Assembly (NCBI GenBank): GCA_944387525.1
Contig: CALXFF010000016.1
Location: forward strand, 1-40,875
Source: an uncultured Clostridia bacterium
GTDB lineage: Bacteria; Bacillota; Clostridia; TANB77; CAG-508
Length of the DNA: 40,875 nt
Reading direction: 5' to 3'
Under the pieces are notes generated by a model. The model was not told the DNA's origin. It searched no databases and was given only the letters and a program-made list of their open reading frames with translations. Made by a program: the position numbers and the translations under genes. Below are positions 1 to 8,824 of the stretch, piece by piece (within the stretch, counting starts at the first letter, position 1; every line of letters begins with the position of its first letter).

Positions 1-128
1 GCGATTATCGGATTTTTACCAATATTTAGTTTTCAATGTTCTTTTTCATTATTTTTCATGTAACTTTTTACAATATCAGTTTATACATAATGTGTATTCT
101 ATAAAAAGCTTTTTTAGAACCATTAATT

Positions 129-175
129 GGGGACAGGTTCGCTTTAACCACTTTTGGTCACTTTGGGGACGGCAC
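129..175 (+). repeat. GTCCC-type repeat, family B, left inverted copy
   Basis: About 47 bp beginning GGGGACAGGTTCGCTTTAAC and ending GGGGACGGCAC. It is an inverted, slightly diverged copy of 320-366 and resembles the unit at 11395-11441. It is one of the short GTCCC-ended repeats scattered through this window; no transposase is present here. Confidence 0.75.
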
Positions 176-262
176 TTCAGTTTTTAATTTTTAAAGCCTT
201 TATAGTGCTATTTATCAACCTTTTCTAAATATTTAAGCATAAAAATTAATCACTAAAAGCGA

Positions 263-307
263 CAAAAAAAGACTAATTTCTACAAAAACTTGTAAAAAAT
301 TAGTCTT
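263..307 (-). terminator. Rho-independent terminator of endQ
   Basis: On the minus strand an 11-bp stem (AAGACTAATTT with AAATTAGTCTT, plus-strand positions 269-279 and 297-307) is followed by a run of seven T. It lies about 40 bp past the endQ stop codon. Confidence 0.75.
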
Positions 308-319
308 AATTTTAATAAA

Positions 320-366
320 GTGGCGTCCCTAAACTATCCAAAAATGGTTAAAGCGAACCTGTCCCC
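320..366 (-). repeat. GTCCC-type repeat, family B, right copy overlapping the endQ 3' end
   Basis: Read on the minus strand it begins GGGGACAGGTTCGCTTTAAC, matching 129-139 and beyond, and ends GGGACGCCAC. The first bases of the repeat encode the last residues of endQ and its stop codon, so the natural C-terminus was replaced by repeat sequence. Confidence 0.75.
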
Positions 367-1553
367 AAACTAACCACTCCGTAGTTTCCTCCACCACCAC
401 TGTGGACTTCGCAATTTCCTTCTCTTGCATTTACTATGTTGTTCGCAATTTTTTCTCCTACAACTGCTTCAATATCATCTTTTGATAATTTGTGTAATAT
501 GTTCATTTCTGTTTCAAATGTATCTAATAATTTTTCTATTGTTTTTCCACCAACTCCTGGAATAAATCCTAATGGTATTTGATATTGATATGGTGGTCTA
601 TTTTTTGGACTTTTACTTTCTTCTTTATCTTTTATTAATTCTATTCTGTCAAAAACTCCAAATGTAACATTTTTTCCTCCACATATTGGGCAAACTTCAA
701 CTGGTTCTTTTGTTTCAATTGATTTTTGACAGTCATCACAATATGTTCTATGGTATTTTCCTAATTTTGGATCTAAACCATAATTTACTAATACTTTTCT
801 TCCATCTTCATTTTTCAATGCTTTTACAATTTCTTTAAAAGATATATCTTCTACTAACATTTTATTGTATTCTCTTGCGATTTTAGGTAAAGAATGAGCA
901 TCTGAATTTGTAACAAATGTCTTATTTTCTAGTTCTGAAATCATGTCTGCTAGATATGTATCTGAACTTAAGCCTAATTCAACTGCAAATATTTTATCAA
1001 ATTTTTCTTTGAAGATATTTTCTAGTCTATCTGTACAATTTCCATAGTAGCTTTTGTGTGGTGTAAATATATGTGCTGGTATTAATATTCCATTATATTT
1101 TTCTACTATATCTATTAATTCATAGCCAGATACATTAGACCTTTGTGTGCTTAAAGTAATATTTTTTATATGGTGACTCATTTCTTGTGAAAAGCCTTTT
1201 ATGTCTTTTAAATGTGGGAAAAAGCAGATATTATGAGCACTACCACATTTTCCATTTCTACCTTTTTCAGATGTTTCTACTTCACTTCCTAATAATATAC
1301 AAACTTTATCTTTATATATTATTCCTCCATCTTCTAATTCATATGCTTCTCCTGTTTTTAAAAAGTTCTCTATATCTTCGATAACATATGGTGAAGCACA
1401 ATCAATTATTCCACATACATTTATTCCTTTTCTTTCTACACATTCTTTTGCTATATTGGCAAAATTTAACGACCTTGCAGCCGTTATTTTGATTGGTTTC
1501 CCACTTTCACTTCTTCCTATGTGTATATGTAAATCTGCAAATATTTCGTACAT
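348..1553 (-). CDS. Endonuclease Q family protein (PHP-domain DNA-repair nuclease)
   Basis: EndoQ-type protein of 401 aa. The family cleaves DNA 5' of deaminated bases such as uracil and hypoxanthine. Visible parts: the PHP metal site DLHIH at residues 7-11, SEVET near 90-94, AHIFTPH near 160-166 and NSDAH near 216-220; a four-cysteine zinc ribbon (C272, C275, C288, C291); and a helix-hairpin-helix DNA-binding region starting at IPGVGGKT near 331. The start at 1553 is chosen because TTGGAGGAATAAAA precedes this ATG; an upstream in-frame ATG at 1580 has no ribosome site. The last residues (about SLGTGSL) come from a GTCCC-type repeat at 320-366. It is the last gene of a minus-strand cluster with rnhA. 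Function is assigned by family resemblance. Confidence 0.88.
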   Translation of the reverse strand: MYEIFADLHIHIGRSESGKPIKITAARSLNFANIAKECVERKGINVCGIIDCASPYVIEDIENFLKTGEAYELEDGGIIYKDKVCILLGSEVETSEKGRNGKCGSAHNICFFPHLKDIKGFSQEMSHHIKNITLSTQRSNVSGYELIDIVEKYNGILIPAHIFTPHKSYYGNCTDRLENIFKEKFDKIFAVELGLSSDTYLADMISELENKTFVTNSDAHSLPKIAREYNKMLVEDISFKEIVKALKNEDGRKVLVNYGLDPKLGKYHRTYCDDCQKSIETKEPVEVCPICGGKNVTFGVFDRIELIKDKEESKSPKNRPPYQYQIPLGFIPGVGGKTIEKLLDTFETEMNILHKLSKDDIEAVVGEKIANNIVNAREGNCEVHSGGGGNYGVVSLGTGSL

Positions 1554-1598
1554 TTTTATTCCTCCAACTTTTTTCTCCATCCAATAGCTCTTCGTTTT

Positions 1599-2411
1599 TT
1601 AATTATTAGAATTTATATTTTGTGCCGTCGCTGTTTCTTCATTCATATGTGACAATATCTTTTTGGTTGTTTCCTCACTAAATAATGGTCTAGTATTTTC
1701 AACATGATGCTTTTCAAACATTTCATTTACCAAATTATCATTTTCCTCTTGCATTAATTCATCTATTTTAGGTTGATATTCATATACTACCTTTTGTATA
1801 AATTTTGTTAATTCTTCTGTTTCGTTATATATTTTCACTAACCTTCTTAAAGCTGTCATATTAACCGATTCACTAATATGTATTTGCTCTAAGTAATTAA
1901 CAAATTCAATAAATGTTTCTAAATATCTGTTATATTGGTCTTTTAAATTTCTATGTTGTAATAAAACTAATGCCTCATCTGGCTGAAAACCTATTCTTTC
2001 TGGTCTATCTAAAAGCATTCCTCCAAATTGATCTACAAGTTCTAATATATCACTTTCTCGCTCACGCGGATTGCTATTACTATATCTATTAATCTCTTCA
2101 CATATCTTACAAAAACGCTTTCCAAAGCCGAGTCCCATTAAATAATTTGCTCCTTCTTTTGCATATGAATGAATTTTTTCTAAGTCTTGTACATTGTCTA
2201 CTTTTTTACAGTTGCATAATAGGGATGCAGTTAATAAAAGGTTTGAATCTACTTGAATTTTTGAATAGTTTAAAAAAATTCTTGTTAATTCCGTTTTAAA
2301 TACCACTGATTTATCAAAAAATATTTTTGTTTTTTTCGATAAATAGTACACTATTTCCATTTTTGATGCTAAATTTTCCTCTTCTAATATGTAATCTGCA
2401 AATGTATCCAT
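1599..2411 (-). CDS. Degenerate HD-GYP-like domain protein
   Basis: 270-aa soluble protein. Residues about 60-175 follow the outline of an HD-GYP/HD domain: a segment corresponding to the normal ALLHDIGK helix reads LLTASLLCNCKKVDN, and the end of the fold is recognisable as SDILELVDQFGGMLLDRP followed by an EAL..L helix. The catalytic His-Asp pair and the GYP motif are missing, so cyclic-di-GMP hydrolysis is unlikely; a binding or structural role is inferred. The C-terminus is charged and low in complexity. The ATG at 2411 sits 9 nt after GGAGG; the longer reading to 2477 has no ribosome site. It lies between rnhA and endQ. Confidence 0.65.
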   Translation of the reverse strand: MDTFADYILEEENLASKMEIVYYLSKKTKIFFDKSVVFKTELTRIFLNYSKIQVDSNLLLTASLLCNCKKVDNVQDLEKIHSYAKEGANYLMGLGFGKRFCKICEEINRYSNSNPRERESDILELVDQFGGMLLDRPERIGFQPDEALVLLQHRNLKDQYNRYLETFIEFVNYLEQIHISESVNMTALRRLVKIYNETEELTKFIQKVVYEYQPKIDELMQEENDNLVNEMFEKHHVENTRPLFSEETTKKILSHMNEETATAQNINSNN

Positions 2412-2509
2412 CACATGCATCCTCCTTTGTTCGTAATCATACACTTTTATTATACGAAAAAATATAGTTTTTTTCAATATTTTTGCAATATGTAATAAAA
2501 ATGTAATAT

Positions 2510-2938
2510 TTATTCTATTGCATTTCTAGCAAGCTCATCACATCTATTATTAAACTCATTATCACTATGCCCCTTTACTTTTATAAATTTTACTTGATGT
2601 ATTTTTGTTAATTTATATAACTCTTTCCATAATTCTTGATTTTTAACAGGTTCTTTACTTGAAGTTCTCCAATTATTTTTTACCCAATTTCCTATCCAAT
2701 TTTGTAAAAACGCATTAACCACATATGCACTATCACTATATAAATCTACTTGGCATGGAAATTTTAGCATTTTTAATGCTTCTATTACTGCTGTCAACTC
2801 CATTTCATTATTTGTTGTGTTTTTCTTTCCTCCTGAAATTTCTTTTCTATTTCCTTGACACATTAATATTGCTCCCCAACCTCCTGGTCCAGGATTTCCT
2901 GAGCAAGCTCCATCTGTATATATTGTAACTTTTTCCAT
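2510..2938 (-). CDS. rnhA: Ribonuclease HI
   Basis: 142 aa, the usual length of bacterial RNase HI, which cleaves the RNA strand of RNA-DNA hybrids. The catalytic carboxylates line up with the E. coli enzyme: D9 in [12 protein letters not shown]47 in NNEMEL, D69 in YSDSAYV and D134 in RCDELA, with H124 in KGHSDN. The basic handle region ([16 protein letters not shown], about 85-100) is present. The start ATG follows AAGAAAGGAAC. A good sigma-A promoter lies upstream at 3043-3071. First gene of the rnhA, HD-GYP-like, endQ group. Confidence 0.97.
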   Translation of the reverse strand: MEKVTIYTDGACSGNPGPGGWGAILMCQGNRKEISGGKKNTTNNEMELTAVIEALKMLKFPCQVDLYSDSAYVVNAFLQNWIGNWVKNNWRTSSKEPVKNQELWKELYKLTKIHQVKFIKVKGHSDNEFNNRCDELARNAIE

Positions 2939-3042
2939 CTGTTCTTTCCTTTCTTAAATTATTTATTTTTTATCATAAAACATTTCTTAACTTTTATTGA
3001 ATTTCTCATGATTATTTGTATTTTAGCCATTTTTATGGTATC

Positions 3043-3071
3043 ATTATATCAGTTATGGAAAAAATATACAA
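3043..3071 (-). promoter_or_regulatory. Predicted sigma-A promoter of rnhA
   Basis: On the minus strand TTGTAT (3066-3071), 17 bp, then TATAAT (3043-3048), about 105 bp upstream of the rnhA start. Confidence 0.6.
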
Positions 3072-3163
3072 GATAATATTTTTCAATCTTTACTAACATA
3101 TTTAGAATAATAACATATAATATAAAAATTGAATAAAAAAATCTAATAAGGAGGTTCAAAGTA

Positions 3164-4396
3164 ATGGGCAAAGTTTTAGGTATTATTGCAGAATATAATC
3201 CATTTCACAATGGTCATCTATATCACTTGCAAGAATCAAAAAAACAAACAGGTTCTACATATACAGTTGCCATCATGAGTGGGAACTTTACTCAACGTGG
3301 CAGTACATCTATCATAGACAAATGGTTTAAAGCTGAAATTGCTCTTTATTGTGGTATTGATTTAGTCATTGAACTTCCTGTTTTATATAGTATTTCAAGT
3401 GCTGAAAATTTTGCAGATGGAGCTATTAAAATATTAGATTCATTAAAAGTTGTTGATTATTTATCATTTGGCGCTGAAACAGCTGATATTCCTACATTAC
3501 AACAAATTGCTGAAGTTTTATATACTGAACCAAGAAAATATAAAACATTTTTATCTCACGAATTAAGAAAAGGATTATCTTTTCCAAAGGCTAGAGAAAA
3601 TGCATTGATGATGTACCTAAATGACATTAGAAGATTTACAAATGTTATTTCTTCTCCTAACAATATTTTAGGTATTGAATATCTAAAGGCTTTGATGAAA
3701 TACAAAAGTAACATACAACCTGTTGCAATTCATAGGTCATCAGTTGGATATAATGATTTAGAATATACAGATAATATGGCAAGTAGCACAGCCATTCGTA
3801 ATATCATTAAAAATAACGGTTTTGATGTATTGAGAAATGTTATTCCAGAACCTAGTTATTCTATTTTAATTAAAAATATTAAACAAGGCCACATTGTTCC
3901 AGATTTATCAACTTTTGAAAAAGAAATTATCTATAATTTAAGAAAAATGGATGTTTCCGAAATTGCTGAACTTCCTGATGTTTCTGAAGGTTTGGAATTT
4001 GCTTTAAAAAATGCTGCAAATTCATGTAATACTTTGAATGAATTTTTGAATATCATAAAGTCTAAAAGATATACTACTACTCGTATTCAACGTATTTTAG
4101 TATATTCTCTACTTGGTATTACGAAAAAAGATATGGAATTGTCAAAAAAGGTTACTCCTTATGTTAGGGTTCTTGCTACTAATAAACGTGGAAAATTTTT
4201 AATTTCTGAGATTTTAAAGGCTAACCCTAAACTTGAAATTGTTACTTCTGTTAAACGTTATTTGGATAGTAATCCTAATAAGAATTATCAATTATTGCTT
4301 GATAAGGATATTTGGGCTACTAATGTTTATACTATTGGTTATGAGGCTGATTCTTGGAATAATTTAGATTTTACTAAGAAGATTATTACGTTGTAA
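3164..4396 (+). CDS. tmcAL: tRNA(Met) cytidine acetate ligase
   Basis: 410 aa, TmcAL (YlbM) family of Firmicutes, which uses acetate and ATP to make N4-acetylcytidine at the wobble position of elongator tRNA-Met. The N-terminal nucleotidyltransferase fold shows IIAEYNPFHNGHLYH with the H15-N16-G17-H18 nucleotide-binding motif, then MSGNFTQRG near 38-46 and VIELPVLYS near 69-77. The start follows AAGGAGG with good spacing. It is one of only two plus-strand genes. The stop codon TAA is immediately followed by a palindromic family C repeat able to act as terminator. An elongator-type tRNA with anticodon CAT is encoded 4 kb downstream. Confidence 0.95.
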   Translation: MGKVLGIIAEYNPFHNGHLYHLQESKKQTGSTYTVAIMSGNFTQRGSTSIIDKWFKAEIALYCGIDLVIELPVLYSISSAENFADGAIKILDSLKVVDYLSFGAETADIPTLQQIAEVLYTEPRKYKTFLSHELRKGLSFPKARENALMMYLNDIRRFTNVISSPNNILGIEYLKALMKYKSNIQPVAIHRSSVGYNDLEYTDNMASSTAIRNIIKNNGFDVLRNVIPEPSYSILIKNIKQGHIVPDLSTFEKEIIYNLRKMDVSEIAELPDVSEGLEFALKNAANSCNTLNEFLNIIKSKRYTTTRIQRILVYSLLGITKKDMELSKKVTPYVRVLATNKRGKFLISEILKANPKLEIVTSVKRYLDSNPNKNYQLLLDKDIWATNVYTIGYEADSWNNLDFTKKIITL

Positions 4397-4433
4397 TGTC
4401 GCTATTTAGGACGTTTCTCATGCGACATTTTTC
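4396..4433 (+). repeat. Family C palindromic repeat / terminator after tmcAL
   Basis: ATGTCGC (4396-4402) pairs with GCGACAT (4422-4428), with a 19-nt loop and a T run after it. The same unit, longer, occurs at 22164-22217 and, in a diverged form, at 27131-27187. It starts on the last base of the tmcAL stop codon. Confidence 0.7.
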
Positions 4434-4447
4434 TTCAAGCAGTATTT

Positions 4448-4915
4448 TTATTTCATATGAAAGATTTTCATAATACGATTAAATATTCTTTTAAAAATAT
4501 TCTCTTGTTCTGCTTGAATTGGTAGTTTATCTGCATCTATATTTTCACCTATTATTTCAACTTCTGGACTAAGTTCTTTTTTCTTAAAAATATCATCCAT
4601 ATTATATTTCTTTCTTAATTCTTCTTGATATCGTTTCTCATTTTCATTTAAATGTTCTCTAAAACTATTTTTCTGCTCTTCTGTTTCACACCAATACTCT
4701 AAACAAATCATAGCAATTAAGCCTCTAGTTTCATTTTTCAGATTTAATTCTTTCAGAGGTCTTGTATAATCAAATTTACATTCATAATTTTGAGATGCAT
4801 TATTTTTTAGAAAATTCATAAATTTATCTGGAATTCTATTTATATCATCTTGACTTATTCCTTTCAAATAATGCAATGTTTCAGCCATTGCTATTCCATA
4901 TCTTTCATTTACCAT
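4448..4915 (-). CDS. Hypothetical protein, 155 aa
   Basis: Soluble, charged protein with no motif I recognise. Residues 1-90 are predicted mostly helical (ETLHYLKGISQDDINRIPDKF and further), followed by a lysine- and glutamate-rich stretch and a basic, amphipathic C-terminal helix (NIFKRIFNRIMKIFHMK) that could touch membrane. The start has AGGAG 7 nt upstream. It begins 9 nt after the end of the hydrolase-like gene, so the two are probably co-transcribed and may work together. Function unknown. Confidence 0.75.
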   Translation of the reverse strand: MVNERYGIAMAETLHYLKGISQDDINRIPDKFMNFLKNNASQNYECKFDYTRPLKELNLKNETRGLIAMICLEYWCETEEQKNSFREHLNENEKRYQEELRKKYNMDDIFKKKELSPEVEIIGENIDADKLPIQAEQENIFKRIFNRIMKIFHMK

Positions 4916-4924
4916 ATTTTTCTC

Positions 4925-6707
4925 CTATTTTTGTTGTTCAGTTTCATCTAATATTTTTTCTTCATTAAGTATAGCTTCTTTTACTATTCTAATTGCTTCT
5001 TGCTCCATAGAAATTCTTACTTTTCTATCTTGTATGCAATCACTTAATCCATTTTTACCGCTTTGTACAACTTTATTTTTTCCTAATGTTTGTAATATAT
5101 TTGTTATTTCGCTTACAGAAATTGTATCATACACTCTATCTATGTTTCTACATTCTAAACCACTTTGTGTATCTATATACTCTTTCAAAGCATTCATCAT
5201 TTGTTCTTCTGATACCCCCGAAAGGAATTTTACATCTTTTCCACTTGCAATATATCTTCTAATTAGTTGAGGAATAGGACTAATTCGAGTTGCTCTATCA
5301 GTATCATCTAACCTATGAATACTTCCTTGTATTGCTCCGTTATAATATAAAGATATATCCTTTTTTAAAGTTTGAGAATCATAAATACTTTTAGAAGATA
5401 TTCCATCAAGTCCTTCTATATCGTTGGAATATTCATAATTTGTGTGTCCTACACCTTCATATATTTTTGATTGAACTGGCATATTAAGAAGGCTATATAA
5501 TTCCATATAACTTCCAAGTCTTTCATTTGAACTTCTTCCAAATAATACATTTGATGCTGCAATATATTCTAATACTCTATTATGCATACTAGCAATTTCA
5601 ATTTCAGTTATATGACGTCCCAATTTTGATTCTAAAAGTGAGATATCATCTCCAGCTTTTACATCTATTCCCTCCACAGTCGTTCCATTCATATATGCAT
5701 AATGTCCTGGTTTAGTATCTTCTTGTTCTCCAACAAAAATCATTTTTGGCATATTTGATAAAACTTTTCTATATCCTTCTTTTCCATCTGGAAAACTTGA
5801 TAAATCTCTATAATGTTCAATATCAGCAATTCCTACTGGAAAATTCATTGGTAAATTATATGTTCCGTCCTCATTTATTGTTATTTTCTCTTGATAATCT
5901 CTTTTAGCAACATTATATTCTTGAATTATTATATCCATATTCCTTTGTGCAATCTTCTTTGTAATTTTCCCATTCATAATCACAAATTTTTCATTATTAG
6001 TCATTTCATCATCAGGAACAATTTGTAATGTGATTTCATCAATTGGAAGTGTTCCAAAATTACCTCCACCTAATATACTAGCTTGACACATTTCTGGATA
6101 ATATACAGAAAAATTATTAGCAAATGTTGCAGATTTTGAATGTCCAAATGGAATTACTTTATCACTTATCTCTATACCAGTTCTATCTTCAATGATACTT
6201 CTCGCATCTTCTATCATTGCTTTTATTTGTGGTACTGTTTTACTTATAACATCCTTATCTAATTGAGATACAACACTTTCAAATTGTTCATTACCGAAAA
6301 CCTGGAATAAGTGGAACTATAGCAGGTGCATTAGGATTAATTCCTATCATATTACTTAATTCAATTATCCCTCTTTCTAATCTATAATACATTCTATCTA
6401 GTGTCTGGTCTTTAGGTTCTTCTTTTCTATTTTCATTAAAAGAATTTCTTCTAATTATTTCACTAGTTTGAAATAAACTATATATTTCTTCCATACCTTC
6501 TAAGTTTTCTACGTATCCATCAGGCATTTCTTCTTCATAATCATTAAGGCAATCCATCATTAATATACTTTGAGGTTTATTTGGTATATATACAAAATAT
6601 GAATAGTTAAAACCTTTTTCTGGATTAGCTTCTACTAATACCACTTTAAAATCATTTTGTCTTGCATATGCTAAATCCTCTTTTAATTCTTTTTTATAAT
6701 CTCTCAT
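4925..6707 (-). CDS. Alpha/beta-hydrolase-like protein, reading frame interrupted by a +1 shift at CGG
   Basis: Two frames make one protein. The first part runs 6707 to 6297 (137 codons, ending ...VPLIPGF), then an in-frame CGG (6294-6296) followed at once by TAA. Skipping one base continues as GNEQFESVV... to the stop at 4925, giving 593 aa. The join falls inside a VPLIPGFGNE stretch, where hydrolases of this fold have an oxyanion-type loop. The second part carries a nucleophile elbow GHSKS (about 26 residues after its first Met at 6217) and a late GVGH that could supply the catalytic His. No signal peptide. The ATG at 6707 is preferred over a TTG at 6716, which abuts the purine-rich site. 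Substrate unknown. It could be a pseudogene, but the same CGG lesion in trpS, recD2 and dprA argues for recoding. Confidence 0.72.
6294..6296 (-). other. CGG +1 recoding site in the hydrolase-like gene
   Basis: Minus-strand reading GGT TTT CGG TAA TGA. Dropping the C gives GGT TTT GGT AAT GAA (GFGNE) and opens 457 further codons. Zero-frame translation ends at the next codon. Confidence 0.75.
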
Positions 6708-6943
6708 AACATTCAACTTTCTTTCTATGAATTCTTATTAAAATTATGACATTGTATTTTGATGTCTTAGCGAAGGCCATATGCGAAAAAACTCCTTGCA
6801 CAAAAAACTTATCATCCGTTTCAAAATTAGTTATAGCAATAGTTTTAAAGATATGTATACCCATATCGATGTTTTTTTGTCTATCACTATGCTTTTAATT
6901 CTCAACATAAATTTTTATATTTTGCAAGAGATATTTTTTATCT

Positions 6944-7264
6944 TTAAATGGTTGTAGATAAATAATTCATTAAAACCACACCTAGTATTGCTAATATAAC
7001 TAAACTCGCAACTACTATTACTTTTACTTTTTTTGCTATTTTTTTATTAAATATTACAATTAATCCTATAACAAACAATACAACTGGAATTACTATTTTC
7101 CCAATCTTTGAAATAATTTCTACAATACTTGGTATTTTCTCTTTTGGTCCTGGATCAACAGCATACATTGATATTATTTCATCTGTTCCAATCGCATAAA
7201 CCTTAGATATCATACCAACAATAAATACTTCTATACTTGATATTACCTTTTTTATTTTATTCAT
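6944..7264 (-). CDS. Small two-helix membrane protein beside a radical SAM gene
   Basis: 106 aa. An N-terminal hydrophobic segment (about residues 5-24, ending near VYAIG) looks like a signal peptide or anchor; two strong membrane helices follow near 56-75 and 80-100, separated by KKIAKKVK. This outline resembles VirB2/TrbC-type pilin-like proteins, but I cannot assign it. The start at 7264 lies 9 nt after AGGGG and overlaps the last 8 bases of the radical SAM gene; an ATG at 7273 directly abuts the ribosome site. The overlap implies translational coupling, so it may be the substrate or partner of the radical SAM enzyme. Confidence 0.6.
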   Translation of the reverse strand: MNKIKKVISSIEVFIVGMISKVYAIGTDEIISMYAVDPGPKEKIPSIVEIISKIGKIVIPVVLFVIGLIVIFNKKIAKKVKVIVVASLVILAILGVVLMNYLSTTI

Positions 7265-8357
7265 TTGCTCCATCCCCTTCTAAAATTTTATTTAAACATA
7301 GTTTTTGTATTTTATTATCAAAGTCCCAATTATGTAATGAACCACCTAAACAATATTTCCAATCTTGACAATTTTCACATTCTTTACATTTTAACTTATC
7401 CAAATTTCTAAACCATTTAAATTCATTTTCCCAAACATGTACAAAATCATCTGTCCTAATATTTCCTTGTACTAATTCTTTCCTACGTTCAACACTAGGA
7501 CAAACATAAATATCACCATTATACAATATACTCGCTGTAATAAAACCTGCTATACAAAAAAACATATGATTTCTAACTTCTTTTTCGTATTTCATACCCA
7601 GAAAATGAGAACATCCATAAGTAATATCAAATTTTGACTTTTTTCGTTTTTCTTTTATAAAGTTCAGAAAAGTCTTATATTCGTTGCCACTAAGTAGCAA
7701 CTCTTGATTATCAGCTGTTCTGCCAATTGGTTCCATATTTAAAATTCTCCATGAATTTATTTGCAATGCTTGTATTTCATTATATAGAGCTTCTAATTCA
7801 TTTATATTTGATTTATTTACAACTGTTGTTACTTGCAAATAATTTAGAAAATTAGCTTTTTTTAATTTTTTTATGTTTTCAATTATTTTTGCATAAGAGC
7901 CTTGAACTTGTCTAAATTCATCATGTGATTTTTTTAGTCCATCTAAACTTATTGAAATTGTACTCATTCTAGTTTTTTTCATTTTTTCAATTATTTCATC
8001 ACTTATCAAAATACCATTTGTAGTCATTCCCCAATAATATCCTAAATTATTAGCAAATTTCATTACTTCAAACAGATCTTGTCTTAATAATGGCTCTCCT
8101 CCTGTCACATTTATCAATATTTCTCTAGCATCATATTTATTAGCTATATCTTGTAGTGTTTTCTTTATTTCTTCGGTAGTCAGCTCATCCTCTAATTTAA
8201 TATTTTCACCTGCTCGACTTCCACAATGTTTACAGTTAGCATTACATCTAAGTGTCGTTTCCCAAAATAAATTTTTTAATTTAGGTTTCTCTGATAATAT
8301 TTTTTTATTTTTATAAGTTATTTCTGCTTCTCCATATTTAATTATATCTTTTATCAT
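7257..8357 (-). CDS. Radical SAM/SPASM domain protein
   Basis: 366 aa. The radical SAM cluster motif is C38-x3-C42-x2-C45 (LRCNANCKHCGSRAG) and the SAM-binding GGEP lies at 86-89. The C-terminus has a SPASM-like cysteine set: CxxC-type cysteines near 280-290 (YGC, FFC, VCPSV) and C324, C327, C330, C336, C354. Such enzymes modify peptides, make cofactors or activate partner enzymes. There is no obvious short precursor peptide, but the next gene, overlapping by 8 bp, encodes a small membrane protein that is a candidate partner. The start follows AAGGGAAA. Exact substrate unknown. Confidence 0.85.
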   Translation of the reverse strand: MIKDIIKYGEAEITYKNKKILSEKPKLKNLFWETTLRCNANCKHCGSRAGENIKLEDELTTEEIKKTLQDIANKYDAREILINVTGGEPLLRQDLFEVMKFANNLGYYWGMTTNGILISDEIIEKMKKTRMSTISISLDGLKKSHDEFRQVQGSYAKIIENIKKLKKANFLNYLQVTTVVNKSNINELEALYNEIQALQINSWRILNMEPIGRTADNQELLLSGNEYKTFLNFIKEKRKKSKFDITYGCSHFLGMKYEKEVRNHMFFCIAGFITASILYNGDIYVCPSVERRKELVQGNIRTDDFVHVWENEFKWFRNLDKLKCKECENCQDWKYCLGGSLHNWDFDNKIQKLCLNKILEGDGANE

Positions 8358-8554
8358 ATTTTATTTCCCTTTTATTTAATTTCATTTATATTCTACCATA
8401 TTAGTTATAATTAAGCTAGTAAAATTCAAAAATTATCACCTAGTCCAATTTGTTTACTACCAATAATTAAAATGTGTAAAATTTGACACATTCCATATTA
8501 CTTTTTCCTTAAACTTTTCTTATTTTTCTCCTTTAAAAACATTTGTTCGTTTTA

Positions 8555-8589
8555 TGGATAAAAATAAAATACAAGTTTCCTTGTATTTT
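8555..8589 (-). terminator. Terminator of the tRNA operon
   Basis: Minus strand: AAAATACAAG, loop GAAA, CTTGTATTTT, then ATTTTTATCC. It begins at the 3' end of tRNA-Tyr, so the stem may also serve in 3'-end formation. Confidence 0.75.
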
Positions 8590-8674
8590 GGTGGGCAGGG
8601 AAGGATTCGAACCTTCGTACTCAAATGAGAACAGATTTACAGTCTGCCGCCTTTAGCCACTCGGCCACCTACCC
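8589..8674 (-). tRNA. tRNA-Tyr (anticodon GTA)
   Basis: 86 nt including encoded CCA. Acceptor stem GGGTAGG with CCTGCCC, anticodon GTA in CAGACTGTAAATCTG, a long class II variable arm as expected for bacterial tRNA-Tyr, and a T-loop TTCGAAT. Twelve bases downstream of tRNA-Met in the same transcript. Confidence 0.96.
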
Positions 8675-8686
8675 TTATAAAATTAA

Positions 8687-8763
8687 TGGTGCTCCCTCAA
8701 GGATTCGAACCTTGGACCCACCGGTTATGAGCCGGTTGCTCTGACCAACTGAGCTAAGGGAGC
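8687..8763 (-). tRNA. tRNA-Met (anticodon CAT)
   Basis: 77 nt including encoded CCA. Acceptor GCTCCCT with AGGGAGC, D-stem GCTC/GAGC, anticodon stem ACCGG/CCGGT around CTCATAA, T-arm CAAGGTTCGAATCCTTG. The paired first base excludes the initiator; elongator Met is most likely, but a lysidine-modified tRNA-Ile(CAT) cannot be excluded from sequence alone. Confidence 0.94.
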
Positions 8764-8795
8764 ATCTATGCTCTTTTTATTTGAGCACATTTAGA

Positions 8796-8824
8796 AGTAT
8801 AAACCATTTTAGGATAAAAGTCAA
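8796..8824 (-). promoter_or_regulatory. Sigma-A promoter of the tRNA operon
   Basis: Minus strand TTGACT (8819-8824), 17-bp spacer, TATACT (8796-8801), about 33 bp upstream of the mature tRNA-Met 5' end. Close to consensus, as expected for a stable-RNA operon. Confidence 0.8.

Larger units (their letters stand above)
1..347. other. Intergenic region without a gene, left edge of window
   Basis: No credible gene is seen. The stretch holds an inverted pair of GTCCC-type repeats (129-175 and 320-366) and between them the predicted endQ terminator (263-307). Positions 1-128 are AT-rich with no recognisable element. Confidence 0.6.

Noticed and set aside
1187..1384. Many plus-strand open frames rich in Leu, Phe and Tyr across minus-strand genes
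   Set aside because: They are antisense shadows of well-supported minus-strand genes in AT-rich DNA, lack ribosome sites and match no protein family.
8687..8763. Initiator tRNA-fMet
   Set aside because: The first acceptor pair is intact and the anticodon stem lacks the three G-C pairs of an initiator, so elongator Met (or Ile-CAT) fits better.
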